A stretch of 60,587 nt of DNA, from the NCBI GenBank assembly GCA_003158475.1, contig PMJR01000130.1, positions 1 to 60,587 of the forward strand, written 5' to 3'. Position 1 is the stretch's first letter. Each line of letters begins with the position of its first letter. The notes below the pieces were generated by a model. It saw only the letters and a list, made by a program, of their open reading frames with translations, was not told where the DNA came from and searched no databases. The stretch comes from Ignavibacteriota bacterium. Its GTDB lineage: Bacteria; Bacteroidota; Ignavibacteria; UBA10030; UBA6906. The translations under genes and the position numbers were made by a program. Below, piece by piece: positions 46,624-56,598 of this stretch.

Positions 46624-49419
46624 ATGAAACCACGTCTACTGCTTCTGTCGATCCTGCTGTTGTCCGCATTCACATACGCTCTCGCCGGGAATTCGGGGAA
46701 AATCGCCGGGGAAATCAAAGATAGTCAGACGGGAGAGGCGATCGTCGGCGCCAGCGTCCAGATCCAGGGGACGTCGATGGGTGCGGCGACGAACATTGAC
46801 GGCTACTATGTGATACTGAACGTCCAGCCGGGGAAATACACGCTCGTCGCCTCCGGCGTGGGATACAACAAGAAGACGGTCTCCGATGTCCAGGTCTCGC
46901 TCGATTTCACAACCACGATTGACTTCAAGCTTTCGTCGACCGTGGTCGAGGTGGGAGAGGAAGTGGTGACCGTGGCCGAAAGACCCCTGGTCCAGAAGGA
47001 TCTTACCGCTTCCACGGCGACGGTCAGAGGGGATCAGATCTCGGCGCTCCCGGTGACCGAAGTCGGACAGGTACTCAATCTGCAGGCGGGCATAACCACC
47101 GACCCCAACGGCGGGGTCCACCTGCGTGGCGGCAGGGCGGGTGAGGTTGCATACTGGATCGATGGTGTCCCGGTGACCGACGCGTTCAACGGGACGCAGG
47201 TTGTGGAGATCAACAAGAGCCTCGTTCAGGAGCTTCAGCTCGTTTCCGGTGCCTACAACGCGGAATATGGCCAGGCCCTCTCCGGCATCGTCAACATCTC
47301 CACGAAGGAAGGGAGCTCGAAGTTCACCGGGAGTGTCGGCTCGTATGTCGGCAACTATGTCCCGAACGGCGACAGTGCCAGCAGGGCGCTCTACACGGGA
47401 CTGAACCGGTTGCGTCCGTTTGACATACGCAACTTCGAGGGGAATATCAGCGGCCCCGTCACGGGGGATGATCTGACGTTTTTTGCAAACGGTCGCTACA
47501 TCTACTTCGGGGGCGACCTGTACGGGATCCGCCGGTTCACGCCGCAGAACGTCGCCTATGACAGCACGGGAGCATTCATACTTCACCGCGACCCGAACGG
47601 GAAGGGTGACAGTGCCATAGTTCCCATGAACTCCAGCGAACGATGGTACGGGCAGGGGAAGCTGACCTGGCATATCTCCCCGGTGATGAAGCTCACGGCG
47701 AACTACATCTTCGACCGCACGAAATCGCAGCCGTATAACCGGGAATACTACGACAATCCCGACGGGAACGGTGATGACTATAACATGAGTCACACCGTGA
47801 TAACACAGTTCTCCCAGAGCCTCGGATCCAGCACCTTTTATACGTTCGGCGGCTCGGTCGTCTATAAGACGTTCCAGCATTATCTGTACCAGAGCCCGTA
47901 TGATACGCGGTACGTGCATCCGTTTCTCTTCCAGACGTACGATCCCTGGAGCTTCTTCACGGGGGGGACGGACATGAACCACACAAAGCGGGAGACCCGC
48001 ACGCTGCTAGGGAAACTGGACGTCAGCAGCCAGATCAACGAGCACAACCTCCTGAAGGCCGGAGTCGAGTACCGCCAGCACAGGATTTTTTACGACAGCT
48101 ACGCTCTCCAGCCGGTGGACGCGCAGGCGGCGTTCAATTTTGCCTCATCGAACCCGTTCATCAATACCCTGATCCCCTCCGACACCACACTGTATCACGA
48201 CTCATACCTTCACCGGCCGAGGGAATTCTCGGTGTACGTGCAGGACAAAATCGAATTCAAGGATCTCATCATCAACATCGGCATACGGTACGATTGGTTC
48301 AATCCGGACGGGCACGTTCTGGCCGATCCGTCCGACCCGAGCATCTATTCGCCGATCAAGCCCGGGAACCGTTTTTTCGACTATAACGGAAACGGGGTTC
48401 AGGATCCAGGTGAACCCGGCAAGACCGTTGCGGATCGGGCCGCCTACTGGTTCGTCAAGTCCGCACCGGTCGGGAAACTGAGTCCCCGCATCGGATTCTC
48501 GTTCCCTGTCACCGCCCGCGGAATCGTGCATTTCTCCTACGGGCATTTCTTCCAGTCCCCCCGTTTTGAATTGATGTACACGAACCCCGATTTCAAAATC
48601 GGTCCTGGAACGGGGAATCAGGGGCTGGTCGGAAACACCAATCTCCAGCCCGAAGAGACGATAAAAGCGGAGCTCGGCGTCCAGCAGCAATTGAGCGACG
48701 ACATTTCGGTGGACGTGACCGCATTCCTTCAGGACATCCGCAACCTCACGGGGACCCGTGTGAATGACATCCTTGTCTTTGGTGGCTCCAAGAGCTACAC
48801 GCAGTACCAGAACAGCGACTTCGGATTCATTAAAGGAATCACGCTCCAGGTGGACAAGCGCTTCTCCGGGGGATTGACGGCAAGCCTGCATTACACATTT
48901 TCCGTCGCGCGGGGCAGTGCCTCCAATCCGGACGACGCGCGCAATGCGCTCCTGGGGGGGACACTCCCGGAGGTCCAGCTCAACCCCCTGGACTGGGACC
49001 AGCGGCACACGATCAACGCGGAACTAACATATGCGGCATCCCGCTGGGGGGCAAGCACAATCATGCAGTACGGAGGCGGGCTTCCCTTCACCCCCCGCCG
49101 GACGACGGATGTCACCGCCCTGTTGACAAACAGCCAGCTGAAACCGGCGACGATAAACGTTGACATGCAGGGCTATTATGAATTCCATCTCGACCCTCTC
49201 AAGCTCGTTGCGTATCTCCGGGTCTTCAACATATTCGACATTCGGAATGAAATAAACGTTTACGACGATACAGGCCGGGCGGGAGTGACGCTCGACGAGA
49301 CCAACGCCGCGCAGACCAATCCGAAACAGTACGTGAACTCTCTCAACCAGTTTTACCATACTCCGACACAGTACTCGGAACCCCGCCGTATCGAATTTGG
49401 CATGAACCTGGAGTTCTGA
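46624..49419 (+). CDS. TonB-dependent receptor with carboxypeptidase-regulatory-like N-terminal domain
   Basis: About 931 residues from the ATG at 46624 (AAGGAG 11 bases upstream). After the signal peptide (~1-22) comes a CarboxypepD_reg-like domain (~25-110: 'KIAGEIKDSQTGEAIVGASV', 'YVILNVQPGKYTL'), a plug domain (~115-245: 'GVHLRGGRAGEVAYWIDGVPV', 'NAEYGQALSGIVNI') and a 22-strand-type barrel ending in 'RRIEFGMNLEF'. Import of a sugar or peptide is likely, and the LacI regulator upstream favours a carbohydrate. It differs from SusC in having no SusD-like partner next to it. The following gene starts 1 bp after its stop. Confidence 0.93.
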   Translation: MKPRLLLLSILLLSAFTYALAGNSGKIAGEIKDSQTGEAIVGASVQIQGTSMGAATNIDGYYVILNVQPGKYTLVASGVGYNKKTVSDVQVSLDFTTTIDFKLSSTVVEVGEEVVTVAERPLVQKDLTASTATVRGDQISALPVTEVGQVLNLQAGITTDPNGGVHLRGGRAGEVAYWIDGVPVTDAFNGTQVVEINKSLVQELQLVSGAYNAEYGQALSGIVNISTKEGSSKFTGSVGSYVGNYVPNGDSASRALYTGLNRLRPFDIRNFEGNISGPVTGDDLTFFANGRYIYFGGDLYGIRRFTPQNVAYDSTGAFILHRDPNGKGDSAIVPMNSSERWYGQGKLTWHISPVMKLTANYIFDRTKSQPYNREYYDNPDGNGDDYNMSHTVITQFSQSLGSSTFYTFGGSVVYKTFQHYLYQSPYDTRYVHPFLFQTYDPWSFFTGGTDMNHTKRETRTLLGKLDVSSQINEHNLLKAGVEYRQHRIFYDSYALQPVDAQAAFNFASSNPFINTLIPSDTTLYHDSYLHRPREFSVYVQDKIEFKDLIINIGIRYDWFNPDGHVLADPSDPSIYSPIKPGNRFFDYNGNGVQDPGEPGKTVADRAAYWFVKSAPVGKLSPRIGFSFPVTARGIVHFSYGHFFQSPRFELMYTNPDFKIGPGTGNQGLVGNTNLQPEETIKAELGVQQQLSDDISVDVTAFLQDIRNLTGTRVNDILVFGGSKSYTQYQNSDFGFIKGITLQVDKRFSGGLTASLHYTFSVARGSASNPDDARNALLGGTLPEVQLNPLDWDQRHTINAELTYAASRWGASTIMQYGGGLPFTPRRTTDVTALLTNSQLKPATINVDMQGYYEFHLDPLKLVAYLRVFNIFDIRNEINVYDDTGRAGVTLDETNAAQTNPKQYVNSLNQFYHTPTQYSEPRRIEFGMNLEF

Positions 49420-49420
49420 C

Positions 49421-52400
49421 ATGAAAACGACTAAACAGAAAGTCGCCGTCGCACTCTCCATCGCCCTGTGTTCGGCCTCGATCGCTTTTGCAGACAGCGG
49501 AGAACAATACCGCCGGTCCGCGATAATGAATGCCAACCAGGTGAAGACGGTCTTCGGCAACTGGGGCGTCATCGGTCAGCCTGCGGCACTGGGAGACCGT
49601 GGAGCCTGGCGCAACGACAACGACGGCTACCTGGGTGATGTCAGCCTCTTCGTCGGCGCCGAGGTCAATTGGAACGGATCGAAGTTCCATACCGTTGCCA
49701 CCTGTCCTGTGGACCGTCCGACGCAGCGCAAGGACCAGGATCCGTCGGGGAACAAGTACTGGACATTCGAGCCGGTCGACGGCTACTTCAACGCGAACGG
49801 GCAGAAGGTTGCCGTCAGCACCGACCCGACGACGTGGCCGGACGCGTGGCCGGACAAGTTCCTCGATCCGAACGACCCCGGCTGGAGGGGGGAATGGAAC
49901 GGCTACTTCGGCAAGAAGACGAGCGCCGACCAGGAGACGTATTTCGTCATGGATGATCAGAACGACGAGCGATTCAATGTGCCGGCCAATAATCCGTTCG
50001 GCATCGCGTTCAAGCCGGACGCGACGAATCTCTCACGCAACGGGATGGGACTCGTCGTGACTGTGCGAGCGCTGCAGTGGGCCCAGTTTCTTGCCAAGGA
50101 CAACATTTTCTGGATCTATGAGATCCACAATACGGGGACCACGACGTACAACAAAATGGTTTTCGGCATGCTCGTCGGCACGTATGTCGGCGTGACGTCG
50201 ACGGAGGATTATCAGGAATACAATGACGACTGGTCGTTCTATGAACCGACGCAGAATATCACCTATACCGGCGACTACAAGGCGATCAACGGGCTGCCGA
50301 TGAAGAATCCGCTCTGGGTCGGTGGAACGGGACTTGTCGGCTATGCATTCCTTGAGAGTCCGGGGAACCCATTCGACGGTATCGACAATGACGGTGATGC
50401 TGACCTTGCTCCGGCGGGTTTGGGCGCTCCCAAGTTCACGACGGCGGATTTCGATTCACTCCTTCTGACGACGGGGATGAATATCGTGCTGATTAACGAC
50501 GACTTTACACGCACCGTCCACAAGATTGTGAACCCTGATTCGGAGCTGGTTTACACGCGCGGGCTGACCAGGTGGATCTACCCCGGTAAGACGAAAGTGG
50601 TTGAAGGAAACCAGCTTTTCGACACTCAGGGGAATCCGTACGTGAACGAGAATGCGTATGACGGGGTGGACAACAACTTCAACGGCCTCATTGACGAGAA
50701 CTACCGGATCCACTACCGGCAGGTCAAGGCGAACCCCAAGGATCCCCAGAATCCGCTGTTCGACATCCTGCGTCCGCTCCGCCACAAGGACTACGTCACG
50801 GGCGCCGGGACGAGCCCCTACAGCATGATCGATGAGGCCCGGAACGACCTCATCGACAACAACCTTAACTGGGACGTGCGATACGACGATGTCGGCCGGG
50901 ACGGTGTCGCCAACACGCATGACTTCGGTGAGGGGGACGGGATCCCGACCTCGGGCTATGACGCCAATTACAATGATACCGGTCTGCCCGGCGAGCCGCA
51001 CATCGACAAAACGGACGTCAAAGAGTCCGACCAGATCGGGCTGACGAGCTTCAGCTACTTTGCGCCGTCCAACCAGATCGTCCTGGGGGACAAGGAGAGC
51101 CTGTGGCAGCGGCTCCTCCCCGGCTTCTTTGATGTTCCCGCCTCGATATCCCACGGCAAGCCCACGAGCGGTGAAGACGGGGACTTTGTCTACGGGTCGG
51201 GCTATTTCCCCCTGCTTGCGAAGGGGACAGAACGGTTTTCGATCGCCCTCGTCTACGGCGGGGGGATACTCGGGAACGAGGGGTACAGTGCAGACACGAC
51301 CGATCTTCTCAAGAATAAGAAGACCGTGCAGAAAATTTACGACGCAAACTACCAGTTCCCCCAGCCCCCCGACAAGCCGACGCTCACGGCGGTCCCGGGC
51401 GACCACCAGGTGACGCTCTACTGGGACCGGAAATCCGAATCCTCTGTCGATCCGGTGCTCCTGACAAAGAACTTCGAAGGGTACAGGCTGTACAAATCAA
51501 CCGACCCGAACTTCAGCGACATATTCACGATCACCGACGGGTCCGGTCAGGCGCAGGGATACCGGTGGCTCGGGAACTGGGACCTCGCCGACGGGATCAC
51601 CGGGTACTTCCAGGCGAACTCCGAACAGTACCAGGCGGCCTACGGCTACACGTACTTTCTGGGGAATGATAACGGGCTCGTGCACAGCTATGTCGACAAG
51701 GATGTCAACAACGGCCAGCGCTACTTCTATGCCCTTGTCGCGTACAGCAAAGGGGATGCGTTCACAGGCATATTCCCGGCCGAGAACACGAAGTTTGTCT
51801 CGATCGCCCCATCGGGGGCGATCGTCCATGACGTTAATGTCGTCGTGGTGACGCCGAATGCGAAGGTTTCCGGGTATGTCACTCCTCCCACCGGAACCCC
51901 CCTGACGCCGATCTCCCGGTTTGGAACGGGGACGGTCACGTATCAGTCTCTTGATCCCGCGAAGATCAGCGGGCACAAGTACCGCGTGGAATTCTGGGAC
52001 ACGGAAGTTGACAGTGTAACTCCCGCCGGGAATCCCGTGCACTCCCTGGATTCGACCACGTGGGAACGACTGACAAAATCATACTCCGTCCGCGACGAGA
52101 GTACGATCGCGGAAGGATTTACGAGCCTCGATACGCTCATCACCACATTGAAGCACAGAAACATCATCCCTTCGACAGTGGTGGTGACGAACCAGCAGGG
52201 GTCGGTGATCCCGCCGGCCAGCTACAGACTGAATCCGGTCCTCGGGACGATCCGCGGGATCAATGCGGGGGATCTCCCCAAGGGGAGTGATTCCATACGA
52301 TACCAGTATTACCCCGTCCTGCGGAGTCCCAACATACTCCTGTCTCCCTTTGCGCCGGAGACCCAGGACGCTGACATATTCGATGGTGTCCAGCTCTCGT

Positions 52401-53251
52401 TCCAGAATCAGTGGACGACAGTGCTTGACGGGTTGAAATCGCGATGGACGAAGACCAACGCGTACACCTACACGTTCTCGCCCCTCTTCACGTCGATCAC
52501 GGGACCTCCCGATCTGACGTTCAAAGGGTTCAGAAAGCCGTCTGACTACGCGATCATTTTCTCCAATGCGATCGTGGACACGACCTACTTCGACGAGAAT
52601 CTGTATCCCTTCGCCGTGCCCGTCAAGTTCCGGATCTACAATCAGACGGACAGTACATTTATCAAGTTCATCTTTGCCGACAATGACGGCAATAACGTGC
52701 TCTCGAAGGGTGACGAATTCGTGTTTGTGGAGAAGGCCCCGGACGGCAAGTATCATTACACGTGGGACATGACGTTCGACAAGAGAGGAAAGGTCGACTC
52801 CGTGTACCAGCTCGGTACGGGAGACACGCTGCTGTTGAGAACCCAGAAGCCTTTCCGGTACGGTGACGTCCTGGAATTCACCGCGGTGCCTCCTGCCATC
52901 GCCCCGGCAACACCGTTGAGCGCCAGGGCGGACCTGGCGAGGGTCAAGGTCGTTCCCAACCCGTATGTGACGGCTTCCCAGTTCGAGCTCCCGTTGAACC
53001 CGGGGATCACGAGCGGTCGCGGTCAGCGGAGAATCGACTTCATCCACATGCCGGCAGGATCGACCGTGAAGATATTCACGGCACGGGGGGACTACGTCGT
53101 CACGCTGTATCAGGACGCCAACATCGAAGACGGCTCAGTCTCCTGGAATTTGAAGAGCTACGAGAATCTCGATGTCGCCTACGGCGTCTATTTCTATGTC
53201 GTCGAATCGCCCGTGGGGAACACAACGGGCAAGATCGCAATCATCAAGTGA
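49421..53251 (+). CDS. Very large exported protein with FnIII-like domain and a divergent T9SS-like end
   Basis: 1276 residues. The signal peptide is 'KVAVALSIALCSASIAFA'. The N-terminal ~640 residues have no family that I recognise, but they include calcium-loop-like Asp/Asn-rich stretches 'DGIDNDGDADLAP' and 'DGVDNNFNGLIDEN'. A fibronectin-III-like domain begins near ~650 ('PDKPTLTAVPGDHQVTLYWDRK'). The last ~90 residues ('VKVVPNPYVTASQFELP', 'VKIFTARGDYVVTLYQD', 'YGVYFYVVE') have the beta-sandwich plan of FlgD/T9SS sorting domains but lack the NYPNPFNP opening. It lies between the TonB receptor and the PorV-like gene and is tightly coupled to both, suggesting a surface complex with the receptor. 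Confidence 0.85.
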   Translation: MKTTKQKVAVALSIALCSASIAFADSGEQYRRSAIMNANQVKTVFGNWGVIGQPAALGDRGAWRNDNDGYLGDVSLFVGAEVNWNGSKFHTVATCPVDRPTQRKDQDPSGNKYWTFEPVDGYFNANGQKVAVSTDPTTWPDAWPDKFLDPNDPGWRGEWNGYFGKKTSADQETYFVMDDQNDERFNVPANNPFGIAFKPDATNLSRNGMGLVVTVRALQWAQFLAKDNIFWIYEIHNTGTTTYNKMVFGMLVGTYVGVTSTEDYQEYNDDWSFYEPTQNITYTGDYKAINGLPMKNPLWVGGTGLVGYAFLESPGNPFDGIDNDGDADLAPAGLGAPKFTTADFDSLLLTTGMNIVLINDDFTRTVHKIVNPDSELVYTRGLTRWIYPGKTKVVEGNQLFDTQGNPYVNENAYDGVDNNFNGLIDENYRIHYRQVKANPKDPQNPLFDILRPLRHKDYVTGAGTSPYSMIDEARNDLIDNNLNWDVRYDDVGRDGVANTHDFGEGDGIPTSGYDANYNDTGLPGEPHIDKTDVKESDQIGLTSFSYFAPSNQIVLGDKESLWQRLLPGFFDVPASISHGKPTSGEDGDFVYGSGYFPLLAKGTERFSIALVYGGGILGNEGYSADTTDLLKNKKTVQKIYDANYQFPQPPDKPTLTAVPGDHQVTLYWDRKSESSVDPVLLTKNFEGYRLYKSTDPNFSDIFTITDGSGQAQGYRWLGNWDLADGITGYFQANSEQYQAAYGYTYFLGNDNGLVHSYVDKDVNNGQRYFYALVAYSKGDAFTGIFPAENTKFVSIAPSGAIVHDVNVVVVTPNAKVSGYVTPPTGTPLTPISRFGTGTVTYQSLDPAKISGHKYRVEFWDTEVDSVTPAGNPVHSLDSTTWERLTKSYSVRDESTIAEGFTSLDTLITTLKHRNIIPSTVVVTNQQGSVIPPASYRLNPVLGTIRGINAGDLPKGSDSIRYQYYPVLRSPNILLSPFAPETQDADIFDGVQLSFQNQWTTVLDGLKSRWTKTNAYTYTFSPLFTSITGPPDLTFKGFRKPSDYAIIFSNAIVDTTYFDENLYPFAVPVKFRIYNQTDSTFIKFIFADNDGNNVLSKGDEFVFVEKAPDGKYHYTWDMTFDKRGKVDSVYQLGTGDTLLLRTQKPFRYGDVLEFTAVPPAIAPATPLSARADLARVKVVPNPYVTASQFELPLNPGITSGRGQRRIDFIHMPAGSTVKIFTARGDYVVTLYQDANIEDGSVSWNLKSYENLDVAYGVYFYVVESPVGNTTGKIAIIK

Positions 53252-53258
53252 GACTGCC

Positions 53259-54314
53259 ATGGACATGAAGATGATACCCCGGTTCGGGGGATGCGTTGTG
53301 GTGGCGCTGATCGTTGCGATGCCCCCGTACACCGCGCGGTCACAGTCGAAGGTGGGCACGACGGCGGCCCAGTTCCTCGGCATACCCGTCGGTGCGAGGG
53401 CAATCGCGATGGGGGGGGCGTACGTCGCCTCCGGCGAAGATGTGAGCTCACTGTACTGGAACCCGGGTGCGGTGGTCCAGTCGAACAAAAGCGAGTTTGC
53501 ATTTGTCAACACCGATTGGCTCGCCGGCACGAAATTCCGCTGGTTCGGGCTTGCGGTGAATATCGACGGCGACAACACGATCGGTGCGAGTGTGACGGAC
53601 ATGGACTACGGGCAGGGTGACGTGACCACCGTCGCCAGTCCCGAAGGAACGGGAGAGACATGGACCGCAGCGGATATTGCGATTGCGATTTCGTACAGCC
53701 GCCGGCTCACCGACAGGTTCTCGATCGGCGGTTCGGCGAAGTTCATCAGCCAGCGGATCTATAACGAATCGGCGACGACGGTTGCCTTCGATGCCGGGCT
53801 GCTGTTCATCACCGACTTTCACAATCTGCGCATCGGCATGTCGATGTCCAACTTCGGGGGCGATCTGACGCTTTCCGGCCGGGACCTTCTTGCCAAGGTC
53901 GATATCGACCCCAGTAACCCGGGGGGGAACAAAACGCTCGTCGCTAATCTGAAGACTGATCCCTGGCCCCTCCCGCTTCTTTTCCGGGTGGGCGTGGCGA
54001 TCGACGTCGTGAAAAACGATGATATGAGCGCGACGTTCGCGCTCGACGCCCTCCGGCCGAATGACAACACCGAATCGGTCAACGTGGGCGGAGAACTCGG
54101 CTGGCGGAACATGCTTTTCGTGCGGGGCGGGTACAATGCGCTCTTTGCGAATGAAGGGCCATTTACGAAGAACACGCAGCAGGAGGGGCTCACGCTGGGC
54201 GCCGGCCTGCAATATCACGTCGAAGGCTTCGCCTCATTTGAGTTCAATTATGCGTTTCAGAAGTTCGGCCTTTTCGGGAATTTGAACACCATCGCACTGG
54301 CAATCGGGTTCTGA
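53259..54314 (+). CDS. porV: PorV/PorQ-family outer-membrane protein
   Basis: 351 residues from the ATG at 53259, 7 bp after the previous stop; an ATG two codons later is an alternative. A signal peptide (~1-28) is followed by the family's hallmark 'AAQFLGIPVGARAIAMGGAYVA..EDVSSLYWNPG' opening and barrel strands ending 'NLNTIALAIGF'. PorV shuttles T9SS cargo to the attachment machinery in Bacteroidota, and homologues of this type are common in Ignavibacteria. Placement beside a cargo protein with a sorting domain fits that job, or a dedicated version of it. The name is by family, not by proven orthology. Confidence 0.85.
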   Translation: MDMKMIPRFGGCVVVALIVAMPPYTARSQSKVGTTAAQFLGIPVGARAIAMGGAYVASGEDVSSLYWNPGAVVQSNKSEFAFVNTDWLAGTKFRWFGLAVNIDGDNTIGASVTDMDYGQGDVTTVASPEGTGETWTAADIAIAISYSRRLTDRFSIGGSAKFISQRIYNESATTVAFDAGLLFITDFHNLRIGMSMSNFGGDLTLSGRDLLAKVDIDPSNPGGNKTLVANLKTDPWPLPLLFRVGVAIDVVKNDDMSATFALDALRPNDNTESVNVGGELGWRNMLFVRGGYNALFANEGPFTKNTQQEGLTLGAGLQYHVEGFASFEFNYAFQKFGLFGNLNTIALAIGF

Positions 54315-54437
54315 TCCACTATTCCCGGGATCATTCACACATACAGCTCAATGGAAGGAGGTGGCTCCGGCACAGGCAACACAGAGATGGTTTTTGCGAC
54401 ATGGTAGTCCACATTGATCCACACAACGGAGGTATGT

Positions 54438-56525
54438 ATGAACAAGATACTATTTTTTTCGCTTGTCGCGCTGCTGGTGACGGCGGTGCTTTTCCCCGCT
54501 CCGGCTCAGGCGCAGCGAAAGAACGTCACGTTCTATGTCAACACGGCGACCGTTCCCGATACGCTGGGGGCAAAATCGGTCGTTGTTTTGGTAGGGAGCG
54601 GGCGCCCGCATGATGCCGACTCGGTGATGACATCATGGGGTGGCGGAGACACGCTGCAGTATGTCGGCGGCGATTACTGGAAGACCACGCTGAGCTTTGC
54701 AGCGGCGGATACCGCGGTGTACAAGATTCGGATCGGTGCGAACGGGTACGAAAAGGACCTCACCGGAGCGGGGACCGATGGTGGTGGCCACCGCCAGGTC
54801 GACGTCTCGAAGGATTCGACCCTTCCGCTTCAATTCTGGAACAATAACCAGATTCCTTTCGACCCGAATTTCCGTCCCTATACGGCCTCGGCGGCAAGTG
54901 ACACGTTCTTCACTGTCTACTTCCGCGTCAACTTGAAGGCTGTGACTGACAACCTGACATTCAGCTGGATCCCGGCGGACAAGGATTCTGTCGCGGTCAG
55001 AGGTGACAGCAAGGCGGGCGGGTCGGGCCAGTTGACATGGGGCACGTCGAGCTACCTGACGCAGGAACACCAGCCGGGAGACGGCGGGAGCCAGTTCCAG
55101 ATGCCGTTCAACAGTTTCTACTCGGGAGGGCTGAAATTCCGCAAGAGCCAGGTTCACCCGGGCGACACGGTGAGCTACAAGTTCCTTATCGGGAGCGACT
55201 GGGGAAAGGATGAGCTGCAGGGGGGGAAACCCAACAGGATTTTTGTGATCCCGTCGAATCTGCAGGACACAACCCTCCACTGGGTATGGTATGACAACAC
55301 GGCGCCGACCGCTGTCAGCAACGGCGACACGGTTCTCGTGACATATCAGACGAACATGACCCACGCAATTGCGACCGGCGGATTCAAAAACGGCGATACC
55401 GTCGTCGTCCAGCAGGGCTTCTTCAGCACTGCGACGGAGTCACCGCGTCAGAGGAGGCTGGCCCGACAGGGGATCACACAGATCTACAAGTACACCGATA
55501 CGGTCGTAACGTCCGTGGGACACAACCTGGACTACGAATACGATATCGTGAAGAAGGGCGTCGCCGTCCGCGAGAACTACTACAACTTCCAGTTCGCCGG
55601 CGACCCGACAAATTCCGAAGCGGAGAAGAGGCAGTTCATGGTGCCGTCAAAGACATTCACCATCCTGGATACGATCAATACCGTATCCTCCGCCGCTCGG
55701 CGTCAACCGGAGTTCCCGAACCAGGACACGCTCCTGCAGGGTGTCAAAGTCACATGGGTCGTCGATATGCGCCCGGCATACTACCAGGTCTGGGCTGGCG
55801 CCACATTGAAAGACGGTCAGGGATCCGCGGATGTGACGAAGGTGGACAGCATCAAGGCCTGGGGGGTCGCGATCAACGGTCCCGCCACGGGTGGTCCCAA
55901 TGGTCCGCTTGCAAATGATTGGGCGCCCTGGGATTCCCACATAACGGCTGATTCGAGCGCGAGAAAACTGTGGGATAACGCAACACACGGTGACGTCAAA
56001 AACAATGACACGCTTTACACCGTGAACTTCAACTACACGACGAAGAACAAGAAGGGCGTGGTCTTCAAGCTGGGTGTCAGGGGTGGCGACAATGAGAGCG
56101 GTTTCGGGCTGAATCATCTCACGAATATCGACGACTCTACCCCGTTTGACACAATACTCGTCCAGTGGGGGAGCCAGAATACCGGCTTCTACACTGCCTG
56201 GAACTACGATACCCATAAGCCCGCAATTTTGGGAGGTGTCGTGACTCTGCCGGGCGTTGCACGAGTCTACGCACTCGAACAGAACTATCCGAATCCCTTC
56301 AACCCCTCCACCAAGATCGAGTTCTCGATCCCGGTGCAGTCCGAGGTGCGACTCACGGTGTACAACATCCTGGGACAGGAAGTTGCCACGCTTGTGAACG
56401 GGACGCTGAAGGCGGGCAAGCAGGCTGTCACGTTCGACGGCACCAGGCTTGCCAGCGGTGTCTATATCTACAGGATGACTGCAGGCCAGTTCGTGAGCAC
56501 AAAGAAGATGATGTTCCTGAAGTAA
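54438..56525 (+). CDS. T9SS cargo protein with repeated beta domains
   Basis: 695 residues from the ATG at 54438 (GGAGG six bases upstream). A signal peptide (~1-26) precedes several beta-sandwich units, each with a 'V.F.VN...' strand and 'GD.Y.K....' turn, reminiscent of starch-binding or Ig-like modules; the match is loose. The C-terminus is a canonical sorting domain: 'YALEQNYPNPFNPSTKIEFS', 'VYNILGQEVATLVNG', 'SGVYIYRMTAGQFVSTKKM'. It should be exported through T9SS and displayed on the surface. With the TonB receptor, large secreted protein and PorV-like protein it would form a LacI-controlled uptake locus. A strong terminator follows. Confidence 0.88.
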   Translation: MNKILFFSLVALLVTAVLFPAPAQAQRKNVTFYVNTATVPDTLGAKSVVVLVGSGRPHDADSVMTSWGGGDTLQYVGGDYWKTTLSFAAADTAVYKIRIGANGYEKDLTGAGTDGGGHRQVDVSKDSTLPLQFWNNNQIPFDPNFRPYTASAASDTFFTVYFRVNLKAVTDNLTFSWIPADKDSVAVRGDSKAGGSGQLTWGTSSYLTQEHQPGDGGSQFQMPFNSFYSGGLKFRKSQVHPGDTVSYKFLIGSDWGKDELQGGKPNRIFVIPSNLQDTTLHWVWYDNTAPTAVSNGDTVLVTYQTNMTHAIATGGFKNGDTVVVQQGFFSTATESPRQRRLARQGITQIYKYTDTVVTSVGHNLDYEYDIVKKGVAVRENYYNFQFAGDPTNSEAEKRQFMVPSKTFTILDTINTVSSAARRQPEFPNQDTLLQGVKVTWVVDMRPAYYQVWAGATLKDGQGSADVTKVDSIKAWGVAINGPATGGPNGPLANDWAPWDSHITADSSARKLWDNATHGDVKNNDTLYTVNFNYTTKNKKGVVFKLGVRGGDNESGFGLNHLTNIDDSTPFDTILVQWGSQNTGFYTAWNYDTHKPAILGGVVTLPGVARVYALEQNYPNPFNPSTKIEFSIPVQSEVRLTVYNILGQEVATLVNGTLKAGKQAVTFDGTRLASGVYIYRMTAGQFVSTKKMMFLK

Positions 56526-56543
56526 CGAGCTGATGCAGCGTAC

Positions 56544-56579
56544 AAAAGGGCGATTCCCTGAAGGGAGTCGCCCTTTTTG
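56544..56579 (+). terminator. Rho-independent terminator after the T9SS cargo gene
   Basis: AAAAGGGCGATTCCCT and GGGAGTCGCCCTTTTTG form a long stem with a GAA loop and a T5 tail. It also reads reasonably in the other direction (AAAAGGGCGA), so it can serve the convergent SGNH gene. Confidence 0.92.
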
Positions 56580-56598
56580 TTTGCGCGCGGAGGGATGT

